Below, piece after piece: positions 24,510-36,027 of a stretch of 64,000 nt of DNA. The DNA lies in assembly GCA_902728285.1 (NCBI GenBank), contig CACVBU010000738.1, positions 500,370-564,369 on the forward strand, written 5' to 3'. A program made the translations under genes and the position numbers. A model generated the notes under the pieces. The model was not told the DNA's origin and made no database searches. It saw only the letters and a list, made by a program, of their open reading frames with translations. The stretch's first letter is position 1, and each line of letters opens with the position of its first letter. The DNA is from Clytia hemisphaerica. Taxonomy: Eukaryota > Cnidaria > Hydrozoa > Leptothecata > Clytiidae.

Positions 24510-25035
24510 GGCTGCGTTTAGACCAGCCTGGCATTTGTAATTGCTTGCAGTATTCTTTTGAATTCTATTGTTCCGCGCAATTGTTCGGTTTGTCAAATGC
24601 CTAATGATGCCAACGTGTTGGCATTTCGTTGGCATTTGAAATGCCATTTTGAGCAAAGGAATCCCCTTTTCTGGCATTTCAAATCAAACAAAGGAACCAA
24701 AACAAAGAGAAAAAAATGACATTTTTGATTTTTTAAAGTATTTGCACGTTTTTTATTCAGTTCTTTCTATAGATTGTAAAATTTGCAAGATTTGCCATAG
24801 CCTAGCCCTACGGCAAAAAGTTTCAGTCTTAATGACCGCAGTTTTTGAGAAATTCCATGCTTTTCATTGTTTGATCTGACAAAGTTGAACTTGAGGGAAT
24901 CACCTTTTCAGTAATGACTCTAAAAAGACGATTCCTTAAATGCCATGACAGAAAATACAATGGAAAAGCTATTAAAATCGAATCCCTCATGAGCAAATGC
25001 CAAATTACAAATGCCAGTTGGTCTAAACGCAGCCA
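24510..25035. mobile_element. 526-bp MITE with 3-bp flanks
   Basis: Inverted ends GGCTGCGTTTAGACCA followed by TGGCATTTGTAATT. ATA lies directly outside both ends. GG start and a 3-bp duplication resemble PIF/Harbinger elements; this is inference. Confidence 0.7.
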
Positions 25036-26070
25036 TAGATTCTGTCTATTATTTCGATTCAATTAAAGTGACATTTCCATAATTAAAAGTTTAGTAATTA
25101 CTGTTATACATTTGGGGATCGTGTAAAAGATTTCTTTTGAAAGAAACTCATTTCAATTACACTTGGAGGTTTCTGGGGAATTCGTAAATAGTAAACTGCA
25201 TACTGATACAGTCTGCTAGATATTAATATGGTAATATTTGCTCTTCATCTTTGATTTTTTTTGCTACAGTGATTAGATTGACACATGCGCGATAAAATTT
25301 CTTTTATTGGTCTTCAGAGGTTAATATATTCTTTGAAAACTTAACCTCTGATACTCAGGGTAATGGATATGGCCTTTAATGTATTATTTTAATTTTTGTA
25401 TTATTTATTCCTATTTTTACAGCAATCATTTTTCTTTTGTTTTCATAATTATTACATTCAAAACAAAATAATATTCTTCGTTTTCTTGTATTCTTTTTGT
25501 TCTTCATTTGCATACTCAAAAATCAAAAAGACTGTCACAGAGTTAATAAAATAGACAATATGGAAATTGACATGGTAGTGCATTGCAAGTGAATTGATTC
25601 ATCTTTATATGTGGTTTGCATTTTGGTTGATATCATAAGTCACATGTGGATATATGTATTTCTATTTTGAAATTATTACAATTGATGTATCGCTTATCCC
25701 TAATGCAGCTTATATTCATTGATTTTCAAATTATCGTAAATTGTCGTTATTTTCAGTCTTCATTAACAAAAAGTCGAATGGATTCGAAAGTTTTCATTAC
25801 AATCACTCACATTCGATACTGCAATACGCTTAAAGTAATTTATCAATATTGTTTCATTCTGTTTCAACCGATTGCGATATTCTATATTTGCTCATTGGAA
25901 ACATAAAATTTTATGATTTTCAGCATTTCTATCGTAAATCAACTGTCGCACTCAGCCACCAACCGACCATTGACAATAGTAAAATACAGTAACAATTCTT
26001 ATCGCGATTTCTACGATTCCACTGTGACTTCTTTCGACCTATGTATCCAGACTTGACCTCTATCTTCGAA
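25036..26070. other. Interior of the 13.1 kb element, last part
   Basis: AT-rich, no gene recognised. The 86-codon ORF at 25,646-25,906 has no recognisable domain. Confidence 0.3.
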
Positions 26071-26620
26071 CACTAGAATTCCACTTTTCCACACTTTCGG
26101 AAACTTCACCATGTAGTACGTTCCGCATCCGATCTCAGGAACGGAAATAGCTATAAACTTCATTTTTTCTTTAAAAGGTCACCAATGGGTGTGGCATCCG
26201 TCCGTTCTATAATTGAAACACATACAGTTTGATCCAAATTGGCCAGAACACTAGAATTCCACTTTTCCACACTTTCGGAAACTTCACCATGTAGTACGTT
26301 CCGCATCCGATCTCAGGAACAGAAATAGCTATAAACTTCATTTTTTCTTTAAAAGGTCACCAATGGGTGTGGCATCCGTCCGTTCTATAATTGGAACACA
26401 TACAGTTTGATCCAAATTGGCCAGAACACTAGAATTCCACTTTTCCACACTTTCGGAAACTTCACCATGTAGTACGTTCCGCATCCGATCTCAGGAACGG
26501 AAATAGCTATAAACTTCATTTTTTCTTTAAAAGGTCACCAATGGGTGTGGCATCCGTCCGTTCTATAATTGGAACATATACAGTTTGATCCAAGTTGGTC
26601 AGAACACTTTTTGATAGCAC
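26071..26620 (-). repeat. 179-bp tandem array, about 3 units (right arm)
   Basis: Reverse-complement copies of the 13,620-15,946 repeat (TACGTTCCGCATCCGATCTC recurring every 179 bp). Confidence 0.9.
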
Positions 26621-26962
26621 TTTCGATTTGAAAGTGAATATGACGCTACGAATCTGAATATGATGCTACCAATATGACGCTAAGTTCATTTTGGTAACCT
26701 TTTTTATATCAACTACTGGTGATATGTTTCTATTGATTTTGAATTAATGAGCTAACAAATTTCAATGAAATTTTGTGTGATGGAAGATAACAGGTTTTTA
26801 AAAGAGGAAAGTCATTTTCAGAACTCTTCTTGCGCAAATTTTCTTATAAAAAACATTTTCTCTCGCGATCAGCCATATTTACAAAAATCCCAAATTTCGT
26901 GATTTTTTTACTTGGCCTCGTTCAAAATCGGTTTGGTGTTGTTCTAGTACTCCGTTTATTTT

Positions 26963-27036
26963 AATTATTTCCCCCCTCGGTTCCGGCATCCTGGCAAGAT
27001 GTTCACATGAGATCGACCCGTTGATCACGAAAATCC
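26963..27036 (+). repeat. DIRS left inverted terminal repeat
   Basis: 74 bp ending GATCACGAAAATCC; mirrored at 31,496-31,567 with differences in the CCTCGGTTCCGGC / CCTAAGGTTCCCC segment. Confidence 0.85.
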
Positions 27037-27135
27037 TTGACCGTTCATTATCGAATTCTCGAAGTGAAGTGAAGACAGCGAAGAAGAAGAAGAAAAAAGA
27101 TAAGTACATTTCTATCTTTTTGTATCTGAAAAGTC

Positions 27136-28251
27136 ATGGCAGATCATGATTATGCTAACACTGAAGTCAGGGTAGAAACGACAGAGACTAATGAAACAAC
27201 TAATAATTCTGTCCAAACTAAAGATATCATCGAAGGGTTAAAACCTTACCTTCTTGCTATGAGGGCTGATATCTTAAAGGATGTTCACGAACTCCTTCCA
27301 ACATCCAGCGAAGACTCTATCTCAATTGCGGCAGCCTCTGAATTTTCTCATGCTGCCAGCAGTGTACCTGGGGCCTCCCCAGAGAAGGAAAATGTACCTG
27401 AAGGTCCTCCTTCAGAGAAAAGACCTCGATTTGACGTTGATGATTTCTCTGATCTCCTCCCCAAAAAGGCTCCTCCTAAAAATCAGGATGAGCTGCCAAC
27501 CCTTGACCTGTGTCAGGAATTTTTTAATCAACTTGATAAAGAAATGCCTGACCAGGTTGAATATTGTGACAAAGTTGGGGATGAGATCGCAGAAAGGCTT
27601 GTCCAAAACTTTACTGTCAAAGCAGATAATGCCGAGGCACGGAAGCTGATTGTGGCTAGACACAAACTGCCAGCAAATTGTAAAGAGATCTGTGTCCCTA
27701 AATTAAGGGATTCTCTTCTCAATGTAAAATCCTTTAACGAATATGCTAAAAGGACCGAAAGGTCATATTACAATCTTCAGCTTTCGATAACACAGGCTGT
27801 GTCCTGTTTTGTCGACACAATTGTTGACACTATTAGAGCAGAGGAAAGATCTCAAGTGGTGGACTCGAGGGCTATCCTCCGAAACTGTTTTGATGGGTTG
27901 ACCCTCCTTGGTCACAGCTCAAATGCAATCTCCAACCTGAGGAAAAAGAATCTTAAACCAGCACTCAGTTCGCAATATCAGGCTCTTTGTAATCCAAGCC
28001 GTCCAACCACCCAATTTTTACTGGGGGACGACCTTAATAAAGGAATGCAGGAAGCCCAAGAGTCCACAAAACTGTCTAAAGTTGACAAAAGAGTTGTCAT
28101 AAAAACCAATTCAAGCTCTAGAAGCTTTGACAAGCGCAATAGAAGCTCAAGCTCATCAAGTTCTTTTTTAGAGAGGGGCCAAAAATCCCCTTCTCGTCAC
28201 AAAGACACAAAGAACAACAACTCACGAAAACACAAGAGAAAAAACAATTAG
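27136..28251 (+). CDS. DIRS ORF1, gag-like protein
   Basis: 371 residues. The first about 130 residues are acidic and low in predicted order (ENVPEGPPSEKRPRFD). A conserved-looking helical middle follows (about 133-300; LDLCQEFFNQL, RHKLPANCKEICVPKLR). The tail is highly basic and Ser-rich (RSSSSSSS, KHKRKNN), suited to nucleic acid binding. In DIRS elements the first ORF supplies the structural or nucleocapsid-like function; no zinc knuckle is present, as is usual there. It begins 100 bp inside the left terminal repeat and is followed after a short gap by ORF2 in a different frame, whose open frame actually extends upstream into the end of ORF1. Confidence 0.85.
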   Translation: MADHDYANTEVRVETTETNETTNNSVQTKDIIEGLKPYLLAMRADILKDVHELLPTSSEDSISIAAASEFSHAASSVPGASPEKENVPEGPPSEKRPRFDVDDFSDLLPKKAPPKNQDELPTLDLCQEFFNQLDKEMPDQVEYCDKVGDEIAERLVQNFTVKADNAEARKLIVARHKLPANCKEICVPKLRDSLLNVKSFNEYAKRTERSYYNLQLSITQAVSCFVDTIVDTIRAEERSQVVDSRAILRNCFDGLTLLGHSSNAISNLRKKNLKPALSSQYQALCNPSRPTTQFLLGDDLNKGMQEAQESTKLSKVDKRVVIKTNSSSRSFDKRNRSSSSSSSFLERGQKSPSRHKDTKNNNSRKHKRKNN

Positions 28252-28298
28252 AGGTAAATCAATACATTTGCTACATAGTCCCAAGACTTAAAGCTAGT

Positions 28299-30194
28299 GT
28301 GGATGAATTCCATGCAGGTTCCATCAGTAGGCATATCCACTCTTGGAAGGATATTACTTCTGATGCTACGATCCTGGATACTGTCTCTGGACTATCACTT
28401 GAGTTTGAAGACGAACCACCATGCTGCTCATCCACACTAGTTCGTACAAATTTTAATAAAAAGGAAGACATTTTTGTGGATATAGAGATTGAGAGGTTAC
28501 TGGGAAAGGGAATTATAGTACCTAGCTCCAATGAAGAGGGGGAGTATATCTCACCTATTTTCGTAACACCTAAACCAGATGGAGGGTATAGGTTAATTTT
28601 GAACTTGAAAAAACTTAATAGTTACATGCCTTATGTTCACTTCAAGATGGATACTATTGAAAAAGTATTACAACTAGTGAAGAAAGGTGCATATATGGCA
28701 AAAGTTGATTTGAAAGACGCCTATTATGGTGTTAGAATTAATGAAAAACAACAAAAGTTCTTAAAGTTTTATTATAAAGATAGGTTATATAAGTTTACTT
28801 GTTTACCAAATGGCCTTTGCTCAGGCCCTAGGAAGTTTACAAAACTTTTGAAACCTCCTTTGGCCTACCTTAGGGCTCAAGAATTCATGATTATCTCAGC
28901 TTACATTGATGATTTGTATACACAAGATGATTCTTTTGAGGGTTGTTTTCGTAATATCAAAAGGATTGTTGAGTTGTTTACCTCTTTGGGTTTTGTAATT
29001 CACCCTGATAAATCAGTCTTTATGCCAACCCAAACCTTAGAATATCTGGGTATGGTCATTGATACTGTAAGAATGACCATCTCCTTAACAGAAAAGAAAA
29101 AGACAAAAATGATTGAGTTGTGTGAAGCTCTACTAGCTCGTAAATCCTGTCAAATTAGAGACATTGCTAAACTTCTTGGGTATATGAGTTTTGGTTTTCT
29201 TGCTGTAAAGCATGGAAAAATGCATTACAGACATTTAGAAAGACAAAAAATTGATGCCCTGTCTATCAACAAAGGAAATTTTGAGGCTTTTACCACTTTA
29301 TCTAAGGGTAGTAGGGAAGATATTAGATGGTGGAGGGATAATATTTCTACAGCTTATGATGACATCTACAAAGGAAATCCCGAAACTATTCTTACTACTG
29401 ATGCATCTCTCAAAGGTTGGGGGGCAGTGTTCGAAGACTCTTCAACAGGTGGGATGTTTACCCTGGATGAAAGTGATCATATTAATGTTCTTGAGCTAAG
29501 AGCTGTTCTATTTGGCCTCAGATCTCTTATGCCTCATGTTACTGGTAAATACATCAAAGTGCTCAGTGATAACACGACTGCAGTAGGGTGTATTAACAAC
29601 ATGGGCAGTTGTAAGTCAATTAACTGTAATCAAGTAACTTTAGACATTTGGAACTGGGCTATCTCTCAGAACAATTGGTTAATTGCATCACACATCCCAG
29701 GGATCCTGAATGAGGAGGCAGATTTTGAGTCCAGGAAAGAGGAAATCAGGCTTGAATGGAAACTTAATGAAAGAATTGTCAATAACATCTTTAGGCATTT
29801 TGAATTCTACCCTAATATTGACCTTTTTGCTTCAAGGCTGAACAAGCAGTTGGAGACTTTCATTTCATTTAGACCAGACCCAGAGGCATCCCATGTTAAT
29901 GCCTTTACCCTCTCTTGGGATAGGTTTAGATTTTATGCCTTCCCTCCATTCTCTTGTATTAGTAGAGTAATACAAAAGATTTTAAGAGAGGACTGTCTTG
30001 GTATTCTTATTGTCCCAAACTGGCCAAATCAGCTGTGGTTTCCAATCCTTCACAGTGTACTTTTAACAGAACCTCTCCTTATTCCTTCCAGTATGGATCA
30101 ACTCTACCTACCATCCAGACCGTCGACACCACACCCCTTGGCATCGAACCTGGAGCTATTGGCATGTTTGGTGGCTTCTCCGACAATGTCATAA
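28299..30194 (+). CDS. DIRS ORF2: reverse transcriptase, RNase H, methyltransferase-like domain
   Basis: 631 residues counted from a GTG; no ATG lies at the start and the frame is open further upstream, so initiation may depend on frameshifting or re-initiation from ORF1. RT spans about 60-300: PKPDGGYRLI near 91, motif A D137 in KVDLKDAYY, catalytic YIDD at 202-205, LEYLGMVID near 247. RNase H follows at about 362-480, with D368 in TTDAS, E399 in LELRAV, D424 in LSDNTTAV and D475 in NEEAD. From about 500 a DAM-like methyltransferase remnant region shows NIDLFASRLN and FPPFS, as known in DIRS polymerases. It makes the element's DNA from RNA. The last 160 bp overlap ORF3. Confidence 0.93.
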   Translation: MDEFHAGSISRHIHSWKDITSDATILDTVSGLSLEFEDEPPCCSSTLVRTNFNKKEDIFVDIEIERLLGKGIIVPSSNEEGEYISPIFVTPKPDGGYRLILNLKKLNSYMPYVHFKMDTIEKVLQLVKKGAYMAKVDLKDAYYGVRINEKQQKFLKFYYKDRLYKFTCLPNGLCSGPRKFTKLLKPPLAYLRAQEFMIISAYIDDLYTQDDSFEGCFRNIKRIVELFTSLGFVIHPDKSVFMPTQTLEYLGMVIDTVRMTISLTEKKKTKMIELCEALLARKSCQIRDIAKLLGYMSFGFLAVKHGKMHYRHLERQKIDALSINKGNFEAFTTLSKGSREDIRWWRDNISTAYDDIYKGNPETILTTDASLKGWGAVFEDSSTGGMFTLDESDHINVLELRAVLFGLRSLMPHVTGKYIKVLSDNTTAVGCINNMGSCKSINCNQVTLDIWNWAISQNNWLIASHIPGILNEEADFESRKEEIRLEWKLNERIVNNIFRHFEFYPNIDLFASRLNKQLETFISFRPDPEASHVNAFTLSWDRFRFYAFPPFSCISRVIQKILREDCLGILIVPNWPNQLWFPILHSVLLTEPLLIPSSMDQLYLPSRPSTPHPLASNLELLACLVASPTMS

Positions 30195-31111
30195 AGCTGC
30201 TGAAGAGTTCTTGGTCAAAAGGTACATCAAATCAATATCGTTCTTACCTCAAAAGATGGGAGGATTATTGCTTAAAACACAAGATAAACCCTTGTGAGGC
30301 AACACCAAAGGATGGTGTAGAGTTTCTAGCTCACTTATTTCACAGTTCAAACTTAGAATATTCTGCTTTGAATACAGCAAGATCAGCTCTATCTACAGTG
30401 ATCCCAGAGGTAAATGGCCTAACCTTTGGGAAGCAACCCATTGTGAAAAGGCTATTGAAAGGTATTTTTCGTGAAAGGCCAACACTGCCAAAATACACTG
30501 TCACGTTTGATGTGGACATAGTTTTTACTTACCTCCAAACTTTACCTCACCCAGAGAGTGTTGCTCTAAAAGAACTAGCCATGAGGGTTGCAACAATTTT
30601 GTGCATTCTCTCTGGACAAAGATCTCAAACTCTTTCTGTGTTATCTACAACCTTTATTAATCATGCTGACAATAAGATTATCTTCCCTATAACATCACTC
30701 TTAAAGCAATCCAGGCCTGATTACCACCAAGAGCCACTTGAGTTTTTGGTGTATGATAAGGATCCTAGAATTTGCCCTGTGTCCAACATTAAGTTATACA
30801 TAGAAAAGACCAAGGCCATCAGGGGTGAAGAAAAGGGACTCTTCCTTAGCTATGTACCACCCCACAAAGCAGTTTCTTCCAAAACGATTGCAAGGTGGAT
30901 TTCTTCTTTCCTACAGGACAGTGGAGTGGATCCAAGTTATGGAGCACACTCAACGAGGTCAGCATCGACGTCAAAGGCTTTGAAGTTGGGCATGTCTTTG
31001 GCAGACATTGGTAGGGCTGCTGGATGGACCTCGACATCAGTGTTTAGACGTCACTATAAAAAGCCCATTACCATCAACAACCTTGGCTCTCAGTTGCTGA
31101 ATGCCCTTTAA
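30035..31111 (+). CDS. DIRS ORF3, tyrosine recombinase
   Basis: 358 residues from the first ATG, overlapping ORF2 by 160 bp in another frame. The N-terminal half (about 48-150) has the helical SAM-like core-binding look of integrases (SSWSKGTSNQYRSYLKRWEDY). The catalytic domain carries R196 in LSGQRSQT, H305 and R308 in AHSTR, and Y341 in FRRHYKK: the R-H-R-Y set of tyrosine recombinases, all present. It would join a circular DNA intermediate to the target without a duplication. No premature stop is seen. Confidence 0.93.
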   Translation: MVSNPSQCTFNRTSPYSFQYGSTLPTIQTVDTTPLGIEPGAIGMFGGFSDNVIKLLKSSWSKGTSNQYRSYLKRWEDYCLKHKINPCEATPKDGVEFLAHLFHSSNLEYSALNTARSALSTVIPEVNGLTFGKQPIVKRLLKGIFRERPTLPKYTVTFDVDIVFTYLQTLPHPESVALKELAMRVATILCILSGQRSQTLSVLSTTFINHADNKIIFPITSLLKQSRPDYHQEPLEFLVYDKDPRICPVSNIKLYIEKTKAIRGEEKGLFLSYVPPHKAVSSKTIARWISSFLQDSGVDPSYGAHSTRSASTSKALKLGMSLADIGRAAGWTSTSVFRRHYKKPITINNLGSQLLNAL

Positions 31112-31302
31112 ACCTGTACATAGTTACACATTGTATATATGTTTTTAAAGAAGTTTTTATCATATAGTGTTTATCTTAGCTAAGTCGTATTTCAAAGATG
31201 TATAAGGATGTACTCCTTTCTCATATACGACAAGTCTCGGATTATTGCTGTCTCATCCATGCTATTAGTGTGGATTTTTTGGTTGTTAAAGTTGCTTTAA
31301 AG

Positions 31303-31433
31303 TCTCATGTGAACATCTTGCCAGGATGCCGGAACCGAGGGGGGAAATAATTGACTGATTAAACAAATTTTAATGCAGTTTGATCTAGATTATTTCCCCC
31401 TAAGGTTCCCCATCCCTGGCAAGAGTTCATGTG
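31303..31433. repeat. DIRS internal complementary region
   Basis: The first part (to about 31,352) is complementary to the element's left start; the second part (from about 31,349) is complementary to its right end at 31,518-31,607. The junction overlaps by AATT. Confidence 0.85.
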
Positions 31434-31495
31434 CCCACCTTCCCACCCTAACCAATGGGATATTAGCTTTAACTTTAACAACCAGCTTCCAAGTA

Positions 31496-31607
31496 GGATT
31501 TTCGTGATCAACGGGTCGATCTCACATGAACTCTTGCCAGGGATGGGGAACCTTAGGGGGAAATAATCTAGATCAAACTGCATTAAAATTTGTTTAATCA
31601 GTCAATT
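31496..31607 (-). repeat. DIRS right inverted terminal repeat with 40-bp extension
   Basis: Starts GGATTTTCGTGATCAACGGG and ends GTTTAATCAGTCAATT; the part after about 31,567 has no partner at the left end, but is mirrored in the internal complementary region. Confidence 0.85.
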
Positions 31608-31828
31608 TTTGGAGAGATTACAAGGGATAGTTTGAGGATTCTGCTGCACAAAGGAAGTTCTATAGAAGTTTGTTTTTGGTTGTTTTTTTCAAGTTCAAAG
31701 ACGCTCGTTCGTGCACTGGGGCCGTTCGTGCACTGGTGATATGACTCTAGGAGATATACCTATACTTAAGTCAGTCGTTTCGACCTGGATGTTCTACTTT
31801 TGAAAAATTTGTAGATTAATCCCTGTAC

Positions 31829-31975
31829 GTTTATTTTAGCCTGTACGTTTATTTATTTTAGCTCTGATTTCTCGCCTGTACGTTTATTTCAGTCTGTACG
31901 TTAATTTATTAATTCCAATTTTATTCTTTCCCCTGTACGTTTATTTTGGTCTGTACGTTTATTAGGCACCCGAGA
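31829..31975. mobile_element. Partial MITE related to the one at 6,926-7,216
   Basis: The right end TTATTAGGCACCCGAGAGTA closely matches the 7 kb MITE end. The interior is tandem CCTGTACGTTTATTTTA-like units. A matching left end could not be defined. Confidence 0.5.
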
Positions 31976-33945
31976 GTAACTATTCTTGTTCTAGGTGTTT
32001 GTTTTCTTTACTCAAAATGGTAACTCGAACTATGATATCTTTCTTTCTGTTTAATGATCAATAAAACACTTTACTCAAACATTATGCAAGGATTACAAAT
32101 TACATTTTTGTCATTCTGAAATCAAATTCATTGACTATTGACTTGACTAAACAAACTTGCGTTATATCATTTCGACATAACCTACGTGTTACAGAGTAAA
32201 CATGGTAAAAGTTGATACAGTGGAGTCTTTATAACTCCAGCACGCACGGGGAAAATTGACTTGTTTGAGTTAGTGAAACTTCGAGTTATGGTATGGAGTA
32301 AGGTTTATAAGGCATTATTAACTGAAAGGACGAGACAACGTGATAGAGACGCTACTGTATATTGAAATAGGGAAGTCAAGAATAGGGTGTCAAAAGAAAC
32401 GTTTTGAAGTTCTTTTTGGTGTTCTTTCTTCTTCTTTAGTTAAAAGGGGCTAGATAGCAGCATGTTCTTTTTGTTATTCAAAAAATATCGAAAGCTAATG
32501 AACTATGCTCCATAATGGCGTAATCTTCAGGTATTGCACCGTATTGTAAATTACCCTGAAGATTGCGCACGCATGAAACACCGTGTAGCAATGTTATGTC
32601 TTTCGCTTTAATGATAATACTTTTCTTTATCTGATAATACTTTTTTTCCCGTTTTCGTGCTCACAATCTCATGCCCACTTTTTTGCAGACTATGCTATTT
32701 TGAAACTCATGTACATTAGAACAATTTTTAACAGACCAAATCAAACCATAAAAACTATTATTCTCTCCAATTAGATAACGTTTTAAAGTTGTTTTGAGGG
32801 TGTGAAAAGAGAAAAATTTCTTCGTCGCCCAACCATGGTGGGCAACATTTTTTTTCTAAATCTTGGCCTTCCACTCAAAATGGCTTGCCTGGGCCCATGA
32901 ATCTGCATCCTCTCTTCTCTCTCTTTATTGTAAAAAATGTTTGCTGTAGGGTACAAAGATTTTCTTTAAATAGTTGGTCGACATCAATGATCTTTGACAT
33001 TAATGATCTTTGACATTTGCAGAAGAGACTTATTTTTACAAGTTCTGTCACATCAAAATCAATGTCATAAGCATGAAATCTTACTTGTGTTTTAGTGCCT
33101 AAATCCTTAACTTGGGGGAAGACCTCTTGCTTGACCTAACTCAAACTAGGAATACAATCAGAAGACATTCCAAGTTCAAATCTAATAATGAAGACAAGTA
33201 GCCTGGCGGCATTACGGCCCAGCATAAGACGTCTTTCATTGTATCGAATGTACAATATTAATCTGACACCAAGTGGCCTATTCCCGTGACGCTTCAAGGC
33301 CTCTCGAACATAGTTTTTCATATTTATATTGTTAAAATGTATATTTCTGGTACGCAGCCTCCCTTCTATAGAGGTTTTGTAGATGGCACTGAATAATCTG
33401 TAGTATTTCAGATATTGTTTATTAATAGAAATAACAGCACATGGGTCAATTTCCGTGTTTTCAGTAGACTGGAGTCGTTTATAATGCATGTAATACTAAT
33501 AATAAACACAAATAATGATACGGGATTTAGTTTGTATAAACGACTGGAAGAATCCGGTGTTCCAGCCTTATAGATACCGGGCCTAGCTACGCAGAAACTT
33601 GCGTAGCGAAAAAACAATTTATCAAGCAACAACAAACTCTCAAAATAAAATCAACTCAAATGAAACATTTTTAACACACAAATCCACACACATTTTATTT
33701 TCAAGAACTTTTTTTGAGCGGAAAAAAATTTTAATTGCGATATTGACACTTTTTTTTTGTTTGGAGTTAGTGCACAAAGGTTTCTAGACGACTAAAATTT
33801 ACTTTTTTGCTTTATTTCTAATATGTCTGAATTAGTCGTCTAGCTTGCTAGACTATGTTTTCAGGTGTTTCCAATAGGTACGTTTTTTATAAGAATGTAA
33901 GGCAATGTTTATTGTAATAGAGCTATAGGAGTTTTTTTTTAAGCA
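31976..33945. other. Non-coding stretch
   Basis: No recognised gene. A 117-codon minus-strand ORF (33,136-33,489) has no recognisable domain. A small inverted pair AATCTTCAGGTA / TACCCTGAAGATT lies near 32,521-32,566. Confidence 0.3.
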
Positions 33946-35755
33946 TTAGCCTCCGTCTCGGAAGAGGACTGGGCCCGAATTTGCGGACGTTTTCACAGTT
34001 TCACTTTCGTTTTCGGCTATACGACAGCGTTTTCAAGCAGAAAGCAGAGGAAATCTGTGAAATTATTTCAGGGAATGCTAACCTATTTTGCCAGTGTTTC
34101 TCAAGATTGGAGCAAGATTATTGTTCTAGAAAGTTCATAAGGGCCTTATAGTTTCAGATTAGTATGATTTCATCAGAAAAAACATTTACACCAAAGCTCC
34201 TTATTGATATGTAAAGGCTACCAAAAATAACAATGTCCTCCATCAGAACAACTTTAACATAAGGGACAAGGACAGTCAAGAAGTCTACTTTGTTGCAAAT
34301 TTGCACAAAATACTTAGAGAAAATGGTACTATGGAAGCCCATTCTATACTCCTAAATGATAGTTGAAAGATCAGCAGTTGAGAGGGTTGATTAAAATAGA
34401 ACTCAAAGCACACAAGTATACATATATATTTGTCCAGAAAGAACTGGCATGTTGTTTGCTTTGTTTTGGTGTTTAAAAATATGTACTTATCAGTCCTAAA
34501 AAAATACAAATTAGAATATAATGAGGGCAATGAGTCTGGTTAAATGTTACTATATTTACAAGAAAGGATTACTGAAAAAATACTACTGTATACTACTGTA
34601 TGTACTACTGATGAAACTCAAAAACTAAAACTTTACCATAAATTTACATTACGACAATTTAAAAATCTATCTTTAATAGCAACAAAGAAAAAAACATGGC
34701 TCAAAGTTTTAAAAACAGAGCTAGTCAGAGCTTCAATTCAGTAGGTATAGAGCTTTCAAAATTTGAAAACAGACACTGCACATACTATCCCCACGGTTTT
34801 TTCGATTCATGAAAAAAATAAAGTATTTATCAAAAAAAGGTTCTCTTTTTTTTTGGTAATCAATTCCAACAAACAACAATCAATATAACAGTTTTTTGAA
34901 AACCATCCCACAGTGTAAACATTATCAACCAACTAAACCCACACTGCCAAAATTGTAAAAATAAGTCAATATAATTTCTATCAACAATTTCTCGTAAAAT
35001 GTTTTTTTTTCCAACATTCTCAATTCTGATACCAATCATAGCTGGAGGCATCATGTGTAGAGTGACTGTGTGGCATTTCATTGCTTTTAATGATCATGAT
35101 ACCAAAGATCAACCAAACAACAAAACTGACGCCAAGCCAAATCTGTCGCTTTAAAAATTTCCATGAATATTATAATTGAAACTTATCTCGTAAAATGCTT
35201 TTTTCAACATTCTGGAGGTGTTCAAAGTTAGAGGTATCATATGTAGAGCCAAGCAATGCATGAAAAGTCATTTGCTATCCCATTTGCCATGAGATATATG
35301 AGTCAACAAATCAAACAAAAACCAACAAATCATGTCTCTTCCACTATCATGTCACATCGTGTTTATATGGGGTATCAGAAAGCCAATCCACAAGAAGAGC
35401 CATCTTCCTTTATTATGGAGTGTTCCAAAACTATTGGTAGGTTGTTTGGAAGTAAAGAAACCCACACAGTTTGTTTTATTTTGAAGATTTAACTTGAAAA
35501 CAAACTGCATCTTTCCAGCAGAAACTCATGTTTCAACCTGCTACATAACATTGGTCAGTCGGGTCTGCTACTAACATGTAATAGTTTTATTATAGCCGAG
35601 CTTGAGAATCCGTAGGCAGAACTTGTAACATGTATTATGTGTATAATTATGTCAGTCGACTTGAATCATGATACATTACTCACATTTCACTGGATGCATT
35701 TTCGCTGTGAAATTATCCGCAAAATTTTCTGACCGCGTTCTGAGACGGAGGCTAA
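33946..35755. mobile_element. 1.8 kb inverted-end element containing dispersed repeat copy 2
   Basis: TTAGCCTCCGTCTC at 33,946 and GAGACGGAGGCTAA ending at 35,755 form the ends. The right half (34,860-35,740) is the direct partner of 6,630-7,800. No transposase ORF. No clear target duplication. Confidence 0.6.
34860..35740 (+). repeat. Dispersed repeat, copy 2
   Basis: Same sequence order as 6,630-7,800, without the 291-bp MITE; provides its empty site near 35,155. Confidence 0.75.
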
Positions 35756-36027
35756 TTACTTGTAATTATTCCATCGTATGTATTAGTAATGCTTTTTTTA
35801 TCTCCTTGAAAAAAATAACGTTCTACAAAAATTAAATGCTCTGTTCCTCGGTTAAGTTTGCTACCTGAAAAAATCCTCGCTTAAAAGCCTTTTTATAAAA
35901 AATGAATTTAGCATGCACATTCTTCTACCTGGTTCGGAGCTAAAACGCACCTTCATTTCAGATTACAGAGATTATTTCGACTTTTTGAAAAACACTACTA
36001 TATAACACTATAATAACACTACTTATA

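Larger units (their letters stand above)
26963..31607 (+). mobile_element. DIRS-type tyrosine-recombinase retrotransposon, structurally complete
   Basis: 4,645 bp with three overlapping ORFs in the DIRS order. The left inverted terminal repeat (26,963-27,036) starts AATTATTTCCCCCCTCGG. The right one (31,496-31,567, inverted) differs at several positions and carries a 40-bp extension to 31,607. Between ORF3 and the right repeat, 31,303-31,433 contains the complement of the left start fused to the complement of the right end, meeting at AATT. This is the internal complementary region used by DIRS elements to template a circular intermediate. No target duplication is expected for recombinase-mediated insertion, and none is seen. 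All ORFs are open, so recent activity is plausible. Confidence 0.92.

Noticed and set aside
33136..33489. 117-residue minus-strand ORF
   Set aside because: No recognisable domain, no homologous copy in the window, length within chance for this composition.
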